Source: Allobosea sp. Root483D1 (GTDB lineage Bacteria > Pseudomonadota > Alphaproteobacteria > Rhizobiales > Beijerinckiaceae). Taken from it: a DNA stretch of 64,000 nucleotides. Within the stretch, counting starts at the first letter, position 1; each line of letters starts with the position of its first letter. The DNA is taken from NCBI RefSeq assembly GCF_001429505.1, contig NZ_LMJW01000011.1, positions 220,344 to 284,343 on the forward strand. The letters are read 5' to 3'. Below, one piece after another: positions 35,179 through 44,661 of this stretch. Below the pieces are notes generated by a model. That model had not been told where the DNA came from. It worked only from the letters and a program-made list of their open reading frames with translations, and did no database searches. The position numbers were made by a program, and so were the translations under genes.

Positions 35179-36132
35179 ATGCGCCTCTCCCGCAAGCACC
35201 TGACACTCATCATTCTGGCGGTGCTGATCGCGCTGGCGCCGGCCCTCTTCCCGTCGAATTTCTACTACCGGATCGGCGCGCTGATCTTCGTCAACGGGCT
35301 CGCGGTCACCGGTCTCGTCGTCCTGATCGGCTTCGCTGGCCAGATCAGCCTCGGCCATGCGGGCTTCGCCGGCATCGGCGCCTATGCCTGCGCGCTGGCG
35401 CCGGGCTATCTCGGCCTGCATCCCGGGCTCGCGATGCTGCTCGGTGCCGTGCTTTCAGGCGGCGTCGCCTGGCTGATCGGCCGGCCGATCCTGCGGCTCA
35501 AGGGCTATTACCTCGCCGTCGCCACCCTCGGTTTCGGCATCCTCGTCTCGATGGTGCTCGCCAACGAAGCCCGGATCACCGGCGGTCCGGACGGGCGCGA
35601 GGTCGCCGAGCTCGGGCTGCGCAGTGCCTTGGCCGCAATCGGCATCGGGCTCACCAACGCGCAGTTCTGGTACGCCGCCACCGGCCTTGCAATGCTCGCC
35701 GGTGCCTGGATCGCGCTCAATCTCCAGGACAGCCCCTCGGGCCGGGCGCTGCGCGCTTTGCATGATTCCGAGGTCGCGGCTCTTACGGTTGGCGTCGACG
35801 TCGCCCGGCTGAAGCTCTCGGCCTTCGTGATCTCGGCCGTCTACGCCTCGCTCTCGGGCTCGTTGCTGGCGCTGATGAATCGCTTCATCACGCCGGATGT
35901 CGCCGGCTTCCTGCACTCGGTCGAGCTGGTGACGATGACCGTGTTCGGCGGCGTCGGCTCGGTGCCGGGCGCCATTCTCGGCGCGGCGACGCTGACGCTG
36001 CTGCCGCAGGCACTCACCGTGCTGCAGCAATACGAGAACCTCATCCTTGGCCTGATCATGATGCTGGTGATGATCTTCATGCGCGACGGGCTGCTGCCCT
36101 CGCTCATGCGCCGCCTGAAGGGGAGGGGCTGA
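35179..36132 (+). CDS. livM: Liv-type ABC transporter permease (LivM)
   Basis: A 317-residue permease. LivM motifs are [22 protein letters not shown] near residues 47-68, [13 protein letters not shown] near 105 and [16 protein letters not shown] near 258. The ATG at 35179 is two bases after the livH stop; an overlapping GTG at 35173 is also possible. A much longer frame reading back into livH is a shadow. The stop overlaps livG as TGATG. Confidence 0.92.
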   Translation: MRLSRKHLTLIILAVLIALAPALFPSNFYYRIGALIFVNGLAVTGLVVLIGFAGQISLGHAGFAGIGAYACALAPGYLGLHPGLAMLLGAVLSGGVAWLIGRPILRLKGYYLAVATLGFGILVSMVLANEARITGGPDGREVAELGLRSALAAIGIGLTNAQFWYAATGLAMLAGAWIALNLQDSPSGRALRALHDSEVAALTVGVDVARLKLSAFVISAVYASLSGSLLALMNRFITPDVAGFLHSVELVTMTVFGGVGSVPGAILGAATLTLLPQALTVLQQYENLILGLIMMLVMIFMRDGLLPSLMRRLKGRG

Positions 36133-36917
36133 TGACGCTCCTCTCGGTCGAGGGTCTTGGGATCGATTTCGGCGGTCTGCGCGCCGTGAACGATGTCGGC
36201 TTTTCGGTCTCGCCGGGCGAGATCGTCTCGGTGATCGGCCCCAATGGCGCCGGCAAGACCACGCTGTTCAACATGATCTCGGGCGTCTACCAGCCCCAGC
36301 GCGGCAGGATCGGGCTGGACGGCAACGACGTCACCGGCCTGGCGCCGAACCGGCTGGCCGAGCGTGGCCTGTCGCGCACCTTCCAGAACCTGCAGATCTT
36401 CCAGCGCATGAGCGTGCTGGAGAACGCCATGACCGGCTGCCATCTCAAGGAGCGCGGCCCGGTTCTCGGCGACCTCCTCAGCCTGCCGTCCTCGCGGCGC
36501 CGGAGCGCTGCGGCAAAGGCCCGGGCGAGCGAGCTTTTGGAGCGTGTCGGCCTCGGCCGCGCCGCCGAGCGAGAGGCCTCATCGCTTTCCTATGGCGCGC
36601 TGAAGCGCCTGGAGATCGCCCGGGCTCTGGCGCTCGAGCCGCGCATCCTCTTGCTCGACGAGCCGGCTGCCGGCTGCAACGCGGTCGAGACCGAGGAGAT
36701 CGACCATCTGATCGCCGAGGTCGCCAAGTCCGGCGTCGCCATCCTCTTGGTCGAGCACGACATGAAGATGGTGATGCGCATCTCCAAGCACATCGTCGTG
36801 CTCGATCGCGGCGAGAAGATCGCCGAGGGCGCACCGGCTTCCGTCTCGCGCGATCCCAAGGTGATCGAAGCCTATCTCGGCACGCAATCGGCGGAGGCAG
36901 GCGATGCTGTCGGTTGA
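36132..36917 (+). CDS. livG: Liv-type ABC transporter ATP-binding protein (LivG)
   Basis: A 261-residue ATPase. Walker A is [12 protein letters not shown] near 37-48. The Q-loop region is [10 protein letters not shown], the signature is [15 protein letters not shown] near 152, and Walker B is [10 protein letters not shown]. The signature has Ala where LSYGQ is usual, and GCN replaces the common GMN after EPAA; both look tolerable. It powers import with LivF. The 3' end overlaps livF by 14 bases. Confidence 0.92.
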   Translation: MTLLSVEGLGIDFGGLRAVNDVGFSVSPGEIVSVIGPNGAGKTTLFNMISGVYQPQRGRIGLDGNDVTGLAPNRLAERGLSRTFQNLQIFQRMSVLENAMTGCHLKERGPVLGDLLSLPSSRRRSAAAKARASELLERVGLGRAAEREASSLSYGALKRLEIARALALEPRILLLDEPAAGCNAVETEEIDHLIAEVAKSGVAILLVEHDMKMVMRISKHIVVLDRGEKIAEGAPASVSRDPKVIEAYLGTQSAEAGDAVG

Positions 36918-37605
36918 GGGGCTGCGCTCGCGCTATGGCCGCATCGAAGTCCTGCACGGCGTCGACCTCGAGGTCGGCTCGGGCGAGATCGTCACCGTCG
37001 TCGGCGCCAACGGCGCCGGCAAGACGACGCTGCTGCGCTGCATCTCGGGCGTCCAGCCGGCGAGCGGCGGCGCGATCATCTTCCGCGGCGAGGCGCTGAA
37101 GGTGATCCCGGCCCATCGCCGTGTCGGCCTGGGCCTCTCGCAATCGCCGGAAGGCCGGCTGATCTTCACCAACCTGACCGTCGAGGAGAATCTGCGGCTC
37201 GGCGCCTATCTCTTTGCCGACGAACGGGTCGAGCGCGACATGGCCGACGCCTTCGCCATGTTCCCGATCCTGAAGGAGAAGCGCAATTTGCCGGCCGGCG
37301 GCCTCTCCGGCGGCCAGCAGCAGATGCTGGCGATCGGCCGCGCGCTGATGGCCCGACCCGCCTGCCTCCTGCTCGACGAGCCGAGCATGGGGCTGGCGCC
37401 GATCCTGGTGGCGCAGATCTTCGATGTCGTGAAGACCCTGAAGTCGCTCGGCGTCACCGTGCTGCTGGTCGAGCAGAACGCCTATGCGGCCCTGCGGATC
37501 GCCGATCGCGGCTATGTCATGGAGACCGGCCGCATCAGCATCAGCGGCACAGCCGATGAGCTGATCGCCGATCCGCGGATCCGTGAAGCTTACCTCGGAA
37601 TCTGA
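36904..37605 (+). CDS. livF: Liv-type ABC transporter ATP-binding protein (LivF)
   Basis: A 233-residue ATPase. Walker A is [12 protein letters not shown] near 36-47, the LivF-typical LGLSQSPEGRLIFTNLTVEE follows, the signature is LSGGQQQMLAIGRAL near 137 and Walker B is LLLDEPSMGLAP. It is the last gene of the importer operon and is convergent with the PhnD-like gene 84 bases away. Confidence 0.93.
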   Translation: MLSVEGLRSRYGRIEVLHGVDLEVGSGEIVTVVGANGAGKTTLLRCISGVQPASGGAIIFRGEALKVIPAHRRVGLGLSQSPEGRLIFTNLTVEENLRLGAYLFADERVERDMADAFAMFPILKEKRNLPAGGLSGGQQQMLAIGRALMARPACLLLDEPSMGLAPILVAQIFDVVKTLKSLGVTVLLVEQNAYAALRIADRGYVMETGRISISGTADELIADPRIREAYLGI

Positions 37606-37689
37606 CCGGCCTGTGGCGCGTGGTTGCGCTGAGCGGCCCCATCGCGGCATGCGCCTGATAGGGATAGCTGTCGGTCGCGGTGACGCAGC

Positions 37690-38502
37690 TCAAGCCGGCT
37701 CCGGGTAGCCGGAAGCAATCGCCTCCTCCTCCCACCTGTCGAGGACTTCGTAGCGCGCTGCGTCGACAGGCACGAACCGCTCGAGCCGGAGCCTGTCGAG
37801 AATCGGGCGGGCTGCGAGAGCATCCGCGCTTGCGAGCAGGGCAGCACGCAACCGCTGCGCCGTGCCCGGATCGAGCAGGGGCGATGCCACCAGGATCGGG
37901 ATGGGTGCCGGCGCGGTGCTGGCGACGGCGCGAAGGCCATGCGCCGGATCGCCAGGATCCTGCAGCATCAGGTCGAAGGCATAGGAATCGAGCGGCCCGA
38001 TATCGATCTCGCCGGCGAGCAACGCCTTGACCACGCCGCGCGGCGTGTGGAGCGGGCCGATGCTCTCGCGATAGAGCCGTGATCGCTGCGGCGTGCGCCA
38101 GCGCAGCAGATGGTGGCGCAAAGCGTTGAAGCCGGACTGGCTCTCCTCGATCGTGTAGCCGAGCCGGCCTCCGAAGCTGTCCGCAAGACTCCGGATCGGC
38201 CCATCGGCGCGGACGACGAGATTGGTCCAGTAGCGCGGCTGGCCACCATAGCCGGCAGATGCCGGCACTGGTGCGGCGAGCGGAACCGGCTTCGGGTCCG
38301 CGCGCCGCCAGGGCCTGCCGCACATGAAGACGCAGCCGAGGTCGCCGCGCTGCCAGAGGTCGGCCATCGGCTTCGGGACGCCATGGTCGATGATCTCCAG
38401 ATCGACGCCGCTCGCCTGCGACAGCCACTGGAAGAAGGCGTCCCAGGCTGCCGCTGCGTCGGCTGTGGCGGCATACATCCGGGCATTGGCGACGAGGCGC
38501 AT
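37690..38502 (-). CDS. PhnD-like periplasmic-binding-fold protein without signal peptide
   Basis: A 270-residue protein resembling phosphate/phosphonate (PhnD, PF12974-type) binding proteins, with LADSFGGRLGYTIEESQSG near 100-120 and a GVVKALLAGEIDIGPLDSYA segment near 155-175. The N-terminus MRLVANARMYAATADA is not a signal peptide, so it probably stays in the cytoplasm or is moonlighting as a sensor or enzyme. GAAGGA lies nine bases before the ATG. It is the last gene of the minus-strand Opp operon, 15 bases after the cyclodeaminase-family gene. Ligand unknown. Confidence 0.75.
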   Translation of the reverse strand: MRLVANARMYAATADAAAAWDAFFQWLSQASGVDLEIIDHGVPKPMADLWQRGDLGCVFMCGRPWRRADPKPVPLAAPVPASAGYGGQPRYWTNLVVRADGPIRSLADSFGGRLGYTIEESQSGFNALRHHLLRWRTPQRSRLYRESIGPLHTPRGVVKALLAGEIDIGPLDSYAFDLMLQDPGDPAHGLRAVASTAPAPIPILVASPLLDPGTAQRLRAALLASADALAARPILDRLRLERFVPVDAARYEVLDRWEEEAIASGYPEPA

Positions 38503-38517
38503 CGGCTGCCGTCCTTC

Positions 38518-39522
38518 TCAGGCGTAGCGCAGGCGCTGACCGATGCCGAGCCGGCGCGCCTTGGTCAGCATCGCATGGCCGAGCGCGATGTCGGAAAGTG
38601 ACAGGCCGCGATGCCAGAACAGGTTGGTCTCGTCGTCGCTCTGCCGGCCGGGCTTCAGGCCGGCGACGATCTGGCCGAGCTCGGCATGGAGTGTTTCCGC
38701 CGAGAGCTTGCCGGCTTCGACATGGGCACGCAGGCTGCCGAACTTGCCGCCTTTGCACTGGCCCCAGTCGTCGACGACGAGCTTGTCCATGATGTCGGTC
38801 AGCGAGAGCTCGATCGCGCTCATCGTCCCATAGGGGACGACGAAGGCGCCCTTCTTGATCCAGCTTGTCTTCAGCATCGGCGCCGGCGCGTCGAGGCGCG
38901 ACGCCTCGACGATGATGTCGGCGCCTTCGACACAGGACTGCCAGTCATCCGTCGCCACGACCGGCTTGCCGAGGTCGCGGCTGAGCCGCTCGGCGAAGCC
39001 GTTGCGGCTCTCGGGCCGGCGCGAATGGACACGGATCTCGTCGAAGTCGAAGATGTGGTTCAGCAGCCGCACGTTCCAGTAGGCGGTGCCGCGCGCGCCG
39101 ACATGGCCGAGGATCTTCGACCCCTTGCGCGCGAGATATTTCGCGCCGATGGCGGTGACCGCCCCGGTGCGCATGTCGGTGATGGCGCTGGCGTCGAGGA
39201 AGGCCTTGGGCACGCCGGTGCGCGGATCGAACAGCAGGAGGCTCGCCAGTTCCGAGGGCAGGCCGTGCTTGTAGTTGTCGACGAAGTCGCCGACGACCTT
39301 CACGCCGGCGGAGTCGATCGGCTCCTTCAGTGCGCCGCGCAGCACGTTGAAGTGCCCGTTCGCGACGCCCGGCTCCAGATGAACGCGCGGCTCGATCACG
39401 GTCTCGCCACGCCCTTGCGTCGCCAGGCTGGTTTCGATCGCCTCCAGGATCTCGGCATCGGTCATGGCGAGTTCCTCGACGTCGAGGCGGTTGAGGTAGT
39501 CCATGTAGATTGCCTTCATCAT
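38518..39522 (-). CDS. Ornithine cyclodeaminase/mu-crystallin family protein
   Basis: A 334-residue NAD(P)-binding protein. The substrate half has DNYKHGLPSELASLLLFDP; the Rossmann half begins near residue 130 with GHVGARGTAYWNVRLL and TDMRTGAVTAIGAKYLA just before. Family members include ornithine cyclodeaminase, alanine dehydrogenase, ketimine and pyrroline-2-carboxylate reductases, and opine-type enzymes. With an Ldh2-type dehydrogenase and a peptide-type importer in the operon, an imino-acid or amino-acid reduction is likely. The second of two tandem ATGs may be the true start. Confidence 0.88.
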   Translation of the reverse strand: MMKAIYMDYLNRLDVEELAMTDAEILEAIETSLATQGRGETVIEPRVHLEPGVANGHFNVLRGALKEPIDSAGVKVVGDFVDNYKHGLPSELASLLLFDPRTGVPKAFLDASAITDMRTGAVTAIGAKYLARKGSKILGHVGARGTAYWNVRLLNHIFDFDEIRVHSRRPESRNGFAERLSRDLGKPVVATDDWQSCVEGADIIVEASRLDAPAPMLKTSWIKKGAFVVPYGTMSAIELSLTDIMDKLVVDDWGQCKGGKFGSLRAHVEAGKLSAETLHAELGQIVAGLKPGRQSDDETNLFWHRGLSLSDIALGHAMLTKARRLGIGQRLRYA

Positions 39523-39677
39523 TCCCTCCGGGTCTGGTTTTAAGGGCGCAAGTCAGGCTTCGCCGCGCGAAGGCGCGGCGCCTCGCGCCGGTTTGGCTTG
39601 TCATCGTGCGGTACGGCGGGAGAGGAGCGGCTGTCGGCGCTCCCGTGGTCTCCGGCCTCCGCTCGCTCTTCAGCTCG

Positions 39678-40862
39678 TCACGACAGCGGCAGTCTCCTGA
39701 ACACGTCGGGTCTGTCCGGATCGTGGAATTTGTCGAAAGGACCATTCTCGACGAAATGGCGGTGGCAGAAGGCGAGCCTGTCCTGCGACAGCGTCACCCC
39801 GATGCCGGGCCCGGTCGGCACGGGCACGAGGTTGTCGCGCGGACGCAACGGGCCTTCCTCGATGACATCGAAAGGCTGCATGTGGAACAGCGACTGCGAG
39901 GGTTCGCGGATATGGTGGTGAGCTGCCGCCAAATGCAGGTAGACCGAGCTCGCAATGCCGGAATCCCCAGAATAGCACCAGAAATCGAGACCCATATGCT
40001 CGCAGGCGGCGATGAACTTCAGCGCGCGGCCGATGCCGCCATGGACGTTGACATCGGTACAGAAGGCGTCGGGCACGCCGAGCGCCACCGCCCGGCGCAG
40101 GTCGGGCGTATGCACCGAGAACGGAATGGCGGTGTGGCGACGCAGCTTGGCCATGTCCTCGAAGGTTGCGACCGGGTCTTCCCAGGCGCGGATGCCGAGC
40201 GGTTCGATCGCCCGGGCGATGCGCGTCGCGGTCCCAAGCGAATAGGCCTTGTTGGAATCGACGCGCAGGACGGCGTCCTCGCCAAGTCCTTCGCGTAGCC
40301 GCTCCAGCGTCCGGATCGAGGGCTTCGGATCGGCCGTCGAGAGCTTGCCCTCGAACATCGTCGTGCCGAAACGCTCCTTCTGGCGCAGGCAGTAGTCGAG
40401 CACGGCCTCCGGGTCGCTCTCGCCGCCGACGCCGCCCTTCTCCTCGCGAAAGGCAAAATAGTCGGTGAAGGCCACGGCGTCGCGCACGCGCCCGCCGAAG
40501 AGATCGTGGAGCGGGCGGCCCGAGGCCTTGCCGCGCAGGTCCCACAGCGCCATCTCGACGGCGCCGAAAGCCCGGATGCCGGCGAAGTCGACGTCGGTGT
40601 AGACGCCGCGCCAGGACGGCAGGCACAGCCGCTCGCAGGCGGCGATGTCGATGGCGTCCTGCCCGATCAGGCGCGGTGCGAAGACGTTGAGGATGGTGGC
40701 GGCGTTGGTGTGGGAGGGGCCTTCGCCGAGACCGACGAGACCGTCCGAGGTCTCGACCTCGACGATGGTCTTGGAGAAGCCCGCGAGCGAGCCATAGGAC
40801 CAGAGATAGGGCGCTTCCAGCGGGATGTTCACCGGCGTCGCGCGGATGGCGGCGATCTTCAT
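39678..40862 (-). CDS. Divergent mandelate racemase/enolase-superfamily protein
   Basis: A 394-residue enolase-superfamily protein. The N-terminal capping domain and barrel are recognisable, with metal-binding Asp in RVDSNKAYS and Glu in AWEDPVATF. The usual KxK acid/base pair reads GKLS, so the second Lys is Ser. The third metal-ligand strand reads FSVHTPDL instead of an acidic GEN/DES motif, and the late catalytic His strand reads FWCYSGDSGI. It is therefore a noncanonical member; reaction unknown. The stop-side gap to the next gene is 155 bases; the start-side overlaps the dehydrogenase stop. Confidence 0.82.
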   Translation of the reverse strand: MKIAAIRATPVNIPLEAPYLWSYGSLAGFSKTIVEVETSDGLVGLGEGPSHTNAATILNVFAPRLIGQDAIDIAACERLCLPSWRGVYTDVDFAGIRAFGAVEMALWDLRGKASGRPLHDLFGGRVRDAVAFTDYFAFREEKGGVGGESDPEAVLDYCLRQKERFGTTMFEGKLSTADPKPSIRTLERLREGLGEDAVLRVDSNKAYSLGTATRIARAIEPLGIRAWEDPVATFEDMAKLRRHTAIPFSVHTPDLRRAVALGVPDAFCTDVNVHGGIGRALKFIAACEHMGLDFWCYSGDSGIASSVYLHLAAAHHHIREPSQSLFHMQPFDVIEEGPLRPRDNLVPVPTGPGIGVTLSQDRLAFCHRHFVENGPFDKFHDPDRPDVFRRLPLS

Positions 40863-41857
40863 GCGGCGCAGACCTCTTCGATATGGGCCAGCAGGTCCGG
40901 ATCGACCTCGACGCCATGGGCGCGAGCGGTCATGCGGGCCGATAACCTGCGATCCCCGGGAAGGCGGGCGCCATCCTGCGCCGTGATCGCGGAGAAAAGG
41001 CCTTCGATCCGTTCAAGGAAATCGGCGGAGAAGGCCGAGGGGTCGAAGGCGACGATACATTGGCCGACGCCAGATGGCGGGCCGTCGGCGCGGGCATAGG
41101 GCGAGGCGTCCTTCGAGAAGTTCGCTCCCGCCAGGCCGGCGGCGAGGATCTCGACGATGAGCGCCAGCATGGCACCCTTGGCCCCTCCGAACGGGGCCAT
41201 CGAACCGGAGAGCGCTGCGGCGGGATCGGTGGTGGGGCGGCCCTCGTAATCGAAGGCCCAGCCTTCCGGAAGCGGTCCGCCTTTCTTGGCGGCGGCCACG
41301 AGCGTGACCTTGGCGACCTGGGTCGTGGCGAGATCGATCACCAGCGGGGGCTTGCCAGCGCGGGGCGCGGCGAAAGCCAGCGGATTCGTGCCGAAGAGCG
41401 GCTTGCGCCCGCCCCAAGGGGCCATGTTCGCGGGCGAATTGGTGAAGGCGAGCGCGATCAACCCCTCCGCAGCGATATCCTCGACGGGGTGGCCGACGAC
41501 GCCGATGGAATAGGAGCGCCGGATGGCGAGGACCGCCGTGCCCACCTCGCGCGCGGCTGCGACGAGAACGGGCCCGGCGCGGTCGAAGGCCGGGTGGGCG
41601 AAGCCGTGGCCCGCATCGGCCAGGATGGCGCCGGCGCGCAGGCGTTCGACGCTGGGCTCGGCCCGGCCGTCCACCTTGCCGCTTCTGAGATGCGACAGGT
41701 AGGTGCCGAGATAGCCGAGGCCGACGCTGCCGAGGCCATCCTCCTCGGCGCGGCGCACGGAGCGCGCCACCGAGGCGGCGGCCATGTCGCTCGCGCCACA
41801 GGCCGCAAGTGTCCGCCTTGCCAGGGTTTCGATCTCATCGAGAGACAGTATCGGCAT
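40859..41857 (-). CDS. Ldh2/malate-lactate dehydrogenase family oxidoreductase
   Basis: A 332-residue NAD(P)-dependent oxidoreductase of the Ldh2 (YlbC/MDH2) family, unrelated to classical lactate dehydrogenase. Markers are GHGFAHPAFDRA near 83, SYSIGVVGHPVEDIA near 115, FTNSPANMAPWGGRKPLFGTNP near 138 and PFGGAKGAMLALIVEIL near 222. Relatives reduce 2-keto acids or cyclic imino acids such as piperideine-2-carboxylate. It overlaps the enolase-like gene by four bases and the Opp ATPase by one. Confidence 0.88.
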   Translation of the reverse strand: MPILSLDEIETLARRTLAACGASDMAAASVARSVRRAEEDGLGSVGLGYLGTYLSHLRSGKVDGRAEPSVERLRAGAILADAGHGFAHPAFDRAGPVLVAAAREVGTAVLAIRRSYSIGVVGHPVEDIAAEGLIALAFTNSPANMAPWGGRKPLFGTNPLAFAAPRAGKPPLVIDLATTQVAKVTLVAAAKKGGPLPEGWAFDYEGRPTTDPAAALSGSMAPFGGAKGAMLALIVEILAAGLAGANFSKDASPYARADGPPSGVGQCIVAFDPSAFSADFLERIEGLFSAITAQDGARLPGDRRLSARMTARAHGVEVDPDLLAHIEEVCAA

Positions 41858-42819
41858 CAGGCGGCCACCAAGTCGTCGGTCAGCGGGAAATGACAGCGCA
41901 CGCTCTGCCCTTCTCCGACAGTGCGCAGCTGCGGAGCCTCCTGCGCGCAGCGCGGCGCCGCGCGCGGGCAGCGCGTGTGGAAGCGACAGCCGCTGGGCAG
42001 GTTGATCGGGCTCGGGATCTCGCCGCGCAGCACGATCCGCTGCCGGCGTTTGGCCGGATCGACCACGGGATTAGTCGAGAGGAGCGCCGCCGTGTAGGGA
42101 TGGGCGGGTGTCCGGAACAAGGCGGCCGTCGATGCTTCCTCGACCACCTGCCCGAGATACATCACGACGCTGCGGGTGGTGATCCGCCGGATCACGTTGA
42201 GATTGTGGCTGACGATCAGATAGGTCAGCGTGAACTCGTCGTGCAGATCGAGCATCAGGTTGAGCAGCTCGCCCTGAACCGAGACGTCGAGGCCCGCCGT
42301 CGGCTCGTCGGCGACGATGACCTGGGAGCGCAGGACGAGCGCGCGCAGGATGGCGACGCGGCGCGCCTGCCCGCCGGAGAGCTGATGCGGGAACTTCTCC
42401 ATGGCGTTGGCCGGCAGGCCGAGCCGCTTCAGCAGCACCTCGATGCGCGCGCGTCCGTCTTCGAGCGGGAGCCGATGCACATGCAGCGGCTCCTCGACCA
42501 GCTTGCGGACCCGCATGCGCGGCGAGAGCGAGGCCACCGCATCCTGCAGCAGCATCTGGACCTCGCGCCGGAAGCCCAGCCTGTCGCGGGCGAGCCGCGC
42601 GCCGAGCGGTTCGCCGTCGATCTTCACGGTTCCGGAGGTCGGCTCGCCCAGTCCCATCAGCGTCCGACACAACGTGCTCTTGCCGGAGCCGGATTCGCCG
42701 ACCAGCCCGACGATCTCGCCACGGTGCAGGTGCAGGGAAACGCCGTCGAGGGCGCGCACCTTGCCGCCGAAGACGACGCTGACGTCCTCCAGCGCGATCA
42801 CGGGCGTATCGGCGGTCAT
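41857..42819 (-). CDS. Oligopeptide/dipeptide ABC transporter ATP-binding protein (OppF/DppF type)
   Basis: A 320-residue ATPase. Walker A is GESGSGKSTLCR near 41-52, signature LSGGQARRVAILRAL near 145, Walker B IVADEPTAGLD. The C-terminal oligopeptide-transporter domain has GCRFHTRCPRA with cysteines that bind an iron-sulfur cluster in some relatives. The signature has ARR where QQR is usual. The ATG overlaps the OppD stop by four bases. Confidence 0.92.
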   Translation of the reverse strand: MTADTPVIALEDVSVVFGGKVRALDGVSLHLHRGEIVGLVGESGSGKSTLCRTLMGLGEPTSGTVKIDGEPLGARLARDRLGFRREVQMLLQDAVASLSPRMRVRKLVEEPLHVHRLPLEDGRARIEVLLKRLGLPANAMEKFPHQLSGGQARRVAILRALVLRSQVIVADEPTAGLDVSVQGELLNLMLDLHDEFTLTYLIVSHNLNVIRRITTRSVVMYLGQVVEEASTAALFRTPAHPYTAALLSTNPVVDPAKRRQRIVLRGEIPSPINLPSGCRFHTRCPRAAPRCAQEAPQLRTVGEGQSVRCHFPLTDDLVAA

Positions 42820-43802
42820 GGCAGCACCTCGAGCGATCGCTTGCAGGCGGCCTTGCGTCCCTCGCCGACCGGAAGCAGCGCCGGCGGACCCTGCAGGCAG
42901 ATATCGGCCGCATAGGCGCAGCGGCTGGCGAAGATGCAGGAATCCATCGTCCAGGTCGCGCTCGGGACTTCACCCGGGATGGTGGCCAGACGACCCTCAT
43001 GGCCCTCCTCGATCTCGCAATCGAGCAAAGCGCGCGTATAGGGATGGCGCGGCCGGGCGAGTACCTCGGCAACCGGGCCGGTCTCGACGATCGAGCCGCC
43101 ATACATCACGCAGAGATCGTCGCAGAGCTCGGCGACCAGGCCGAGATGGTGCGAGATGAAGACGATCGACCCCGAGAAATCCTGCCGGAGCCGGTCAAAC
43201 AATTCCACGATCTGCGCTTCCACCGTTGCATCGAGCGCCGTGGTCGGCTCGTCCGCCAGCAGCAGGTCGGGCTCGACCAGCAGCGCCATCGCGATGACGA
43301 TGCGCTGGCGCATGCCGCCCGACAGCTGGTGCGGATAGGCATCGAGCCGCGCCGACGCGTCGGAGATGCCGACCTTGGTCAGCATGGCGAGGCAGCGGTC
43401 CCGGATCTCCTGCCGCGACAGCTGCGGGAAGCGCCGCCGCAGGATGTCGCGCAAATGGGTGCCGACCGTGAAGAGTGGGTTCAGGGCCGTCATCGGATCC
43501 TGGAAGATCATGGCGATCTTCCGGCCGCGCCAGTCGTTCATCTCGGCCGGCGACAGCTTGAGCAGGTCGGTGCCGTCGAACAGGATCTCGCCTTCGATGC
43601 GGTCGAGATTATTGGGCAGGAGCCGCAGCAGGCAGGACACCAGCGTCGACTTGCCGGAGCCGGATTCGCCGACGACGCCGATGATGCGCCCGCGCGCGAA
43701 ATCCAGATCGATGCCGCGCAGGATATGAGCCGGGCCCTGGTCGGTCCTGGCGTCGAGCCTGAGGTTGCGAATCGCGACCATCGCCTCAAGAGCAGCGGCC
43801 AT
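42816..43802 (-). CDS. Oligopeptide/dipeptide ABC transporter ATP-binding protein (OppD/DppD type)
   Basis: A 328-residue ATPase. Walker A is GESGSGKSTLVSC near 39, the signature is LSGGMRQRIVIAMAL near 150, and Walker B is LLLADEPTTALD. The C-terminal domain has CIFASRCAYAADIC cysteines. The ATG at 43802 lies one base after the OppC stop with GGGGAGGA upstream; an earlier start at 43841 would overlap OppC by 38 bases and is rejected. Confidence 0.92.
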   Translation of the reverse strand: MAAALEAMVAIRNLRLDARTDQGPAHILRGIDLDFARGRIIGVVGESGSGKSTLVSCLLRLLPNNLDRIEGEILFDGTDLLKLSPAEMNDWRGRKIAMIFQDPMTALNPLFTVGTHLRDILRRRFPQLSRQEIRDRCLAMLTKVGISDASARLDAYPHQLSGGMRQRIVIAMALLVEPDLLLADEPTTALDATVEAQIVELFDRLRQDFSGSIVFISHHLGLVAELCDDLCVMYGGSIVETGPVAEVLARPRHPYTRALLDCEIEEGHEGRLATIPGEVPSATWTMDSCIFASRCAYAADICLQGPPALLPVGEGRKAACKRSLEVLP

Positions 43803-43803
43803 C

Positions 43804-44661
43804 TCAATGTCCTCCCCGGTCGAGGCGAGGGTCGACGGCATCGCGCAGCGCTTCCCCGAACAGCGTGAAGCCGAGCGTCGCGACGCCGAGCGCCGCGCTG
43901 GCGACGATCACCGGGATCATCGAGTCCGAGAGATATGCGTAGCCGTCGTAGATCAACGTGCCCCAGCTCGCGAGCGGCGGGCGCACGCCGAGCCCGATGA
44001 AGGACAGCCCGGCCTCGATGGTGATGACGACCGGGATGTCGATGCTGGCCAGCACGACGAGCGGGCCTGCGATGTTGGGCAGCACATGCGACAGCACGAT
44101 GCGCGTCGCGGAGGTGCCGAGCAGGCGTTCGGCCTCCATGAAGGGCGCGTTGCGCAGGGTCAGCATCTGGGCGCGGGCGACGCGGCCGAAATGCGGCACC
44201 AGCGTCACTGCGACGATCACGGTCACCAGCGCCGTGGAAGGCCCGAACACCGCCACCACCGCCAGCGCCAGGACCAGGCTCGGGAAGGAGGAGATGATGT
44301 CGAAGACGATCAGGATCACCCGCTCCCAGCGCGTGCTGAGCGTGGCGGCCAGGATGCCGAGCAGCGTCCCGAGCACCAGGGCGGAGGTGATCGCGATCAG
44401 GGCGACCAGCATCGCCACCTGCGCGCCGAAGACGAGGCGGCTGTAGAGATCGCGCCCGAGATGGTCTGTGCCCAGCCAGTGGGCGACTGAGGGGCCGGAG
44501 AAGCGGTTGAGGATGTCGAGCGCGTCGGGATCATGCGTCACGATCAGCGGCGCGAGGATGGCGGCGCCGACGACCAAGACGATGATGACGGTGCCGACGG
44601 CCCCGGCCAGGGTCGACAGGATGCGGCCGAACGTCTGCCTGATGGCGATGAGGCTCGTCAT
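43804..44661 (-). CDS. Oligopeptide/dipeptide ABC transporter permease (OppC/DppC type)
   Basis: A 285-residue inner-membrane permease. The N-terminal OppC region includes IVTHDPDALDILNRFSGPS and WLGTDHLGRDLYSRLVFG near 55-80. The EAA-like loop lies in LRNAPFMEAERLLGTS near 160. About six membrane helices. The start overlaps the OppB stop as ATGA. Confidence 0.92.
   Translation of the reverse strand: MTSLIAIRQTFGRILSTLAGAVGTVIIVLVVGAAILAPLIVTHDPDALDILNRFSGPSVAHWLGTDHLGRDLYSRLVFGAQVAMLVALIAITSALVLGTLLGILAATLSTRWERVILIVFDIISSFPSLVLALAVVAVFGPSTALVTVIVAVTLVPHFGRVARAQMLTLRNAPFMEAERLLGTSATRIVLSHVLPNIAGPLVVLASIDIPVVITIEAGLSFIGLGVRPPLASWGTLIYDGYAYLSDSMIPVIVASAALGVATLGFTLFGEALRDAVDPRLDRGGH

Noticed and set aside
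37695..37712. CCGGCT/AGCCGG hairpin at the end of the PhnD-like gene, considered as a terminator
   Set aside because: The stem is only 6 bp, lies inside the coding end and has no T tract on either side.
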